NCBI GenBank assembly: GCA_030040515.1
Contig: JASHTO010000760.1
Span: 1-6,054 of the forward strand
DNA length: 6,054 nt
Direction: 5' to 3'
DNA from: Terriglobia bacterium
Lineage (GTDB): Bacteria > Acidobacteriota > Terriglobia > UBA7540
The translations under genes and the position numbers were made by a program. The notes under the pieces were generated by a model. That model was not told the DNA's origin and ran no database searches. It worked only from the letters and a program-made list of their open reading frames with translations. Numbering within the stretch: the stretch's first letter is position 1; every line of letters begins with the position of its first letter. Shown here piece after piece: positions 6,045 through 6,054 of this stretch.

Positions 6045-6054
6045 ATGCCCCCTG
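6045..6054 (+). CDS. Possible start of a downstream gene (only 10 nt visible)
   Basis: An ATG at 6045-6047 follows the helicase TAA with no gap (TAAATG), and a GGA at 6036-6038 lies 6 nt before it. This is the arrangement of translationally coupled genes. In Bacillus the gene next to yprA (mrfA) is yprB (mrfB, an exonuclease), so such a partner would fit. Only MPP and one further base are visible, so the product cannot be judged and the start may be chance. Confidence 0.25.

Overview
The window looks like chromosomal DNA from a GC-rich, probably Gram-negative bacterium. The best guess is Acidobacteriota. This rests on a Hanks-type Ser/Thr kinase with extracytoplasmic PEGA-like repeats, next to an FHA protein and a secreted coiled-coil protein with an Ala/Pro hinge, plus the general codon style. 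Myxococcota and other kinase-rich phyla are not excluded, and no rRNA or other phylogenetic marker is present.

Left part (1-3253, all minus strand): three genes read leftward as a probable operon with gaps of 49 and 15 nt and no terminator between them. The order is a membrane Ser/Thr protein kinase with C-terminal PEGA-like repeats (1172-3253), a secreted coiled-coil protein with a small beta-rich C-terminal domain (445-1122), and an FHA-domain protein cut by the window edge (1-429). Together they would place a phosphorylating enzyme in the membrane, a phosphothreonine reader in the cytoplasm and a structural or sensory partner outside the membrane.

Middle (3254-3653): a divergent, non-coding control region of about 400 bp. 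It holds a credible sigma70-type promoter for the kinase operon, a weaker one for the helicase gene, a perfect 9-bp inverted repeat placed on both sides of the predicted kinase start site, a 10-bp-phased direct repeat over its -10 region, and hairpins in both leaders.

Right part (3654-6044, plus strand): one large gene for a superfamily 2 DNA helicase of the MrfA/YprA type, with a DUF1998-type C-terminus carrying a four-cysteine cluster. Its family works in DNA repair. An ATG directly after its stop codon suggests that another gene follows, perhaps an MrfB-like exonuclease. No mobile elements, CRISPR arrays, tRNAs or rRNAs were seen. The helicase and the kinase operon share a control region, but nothing in the proteins links their functions.
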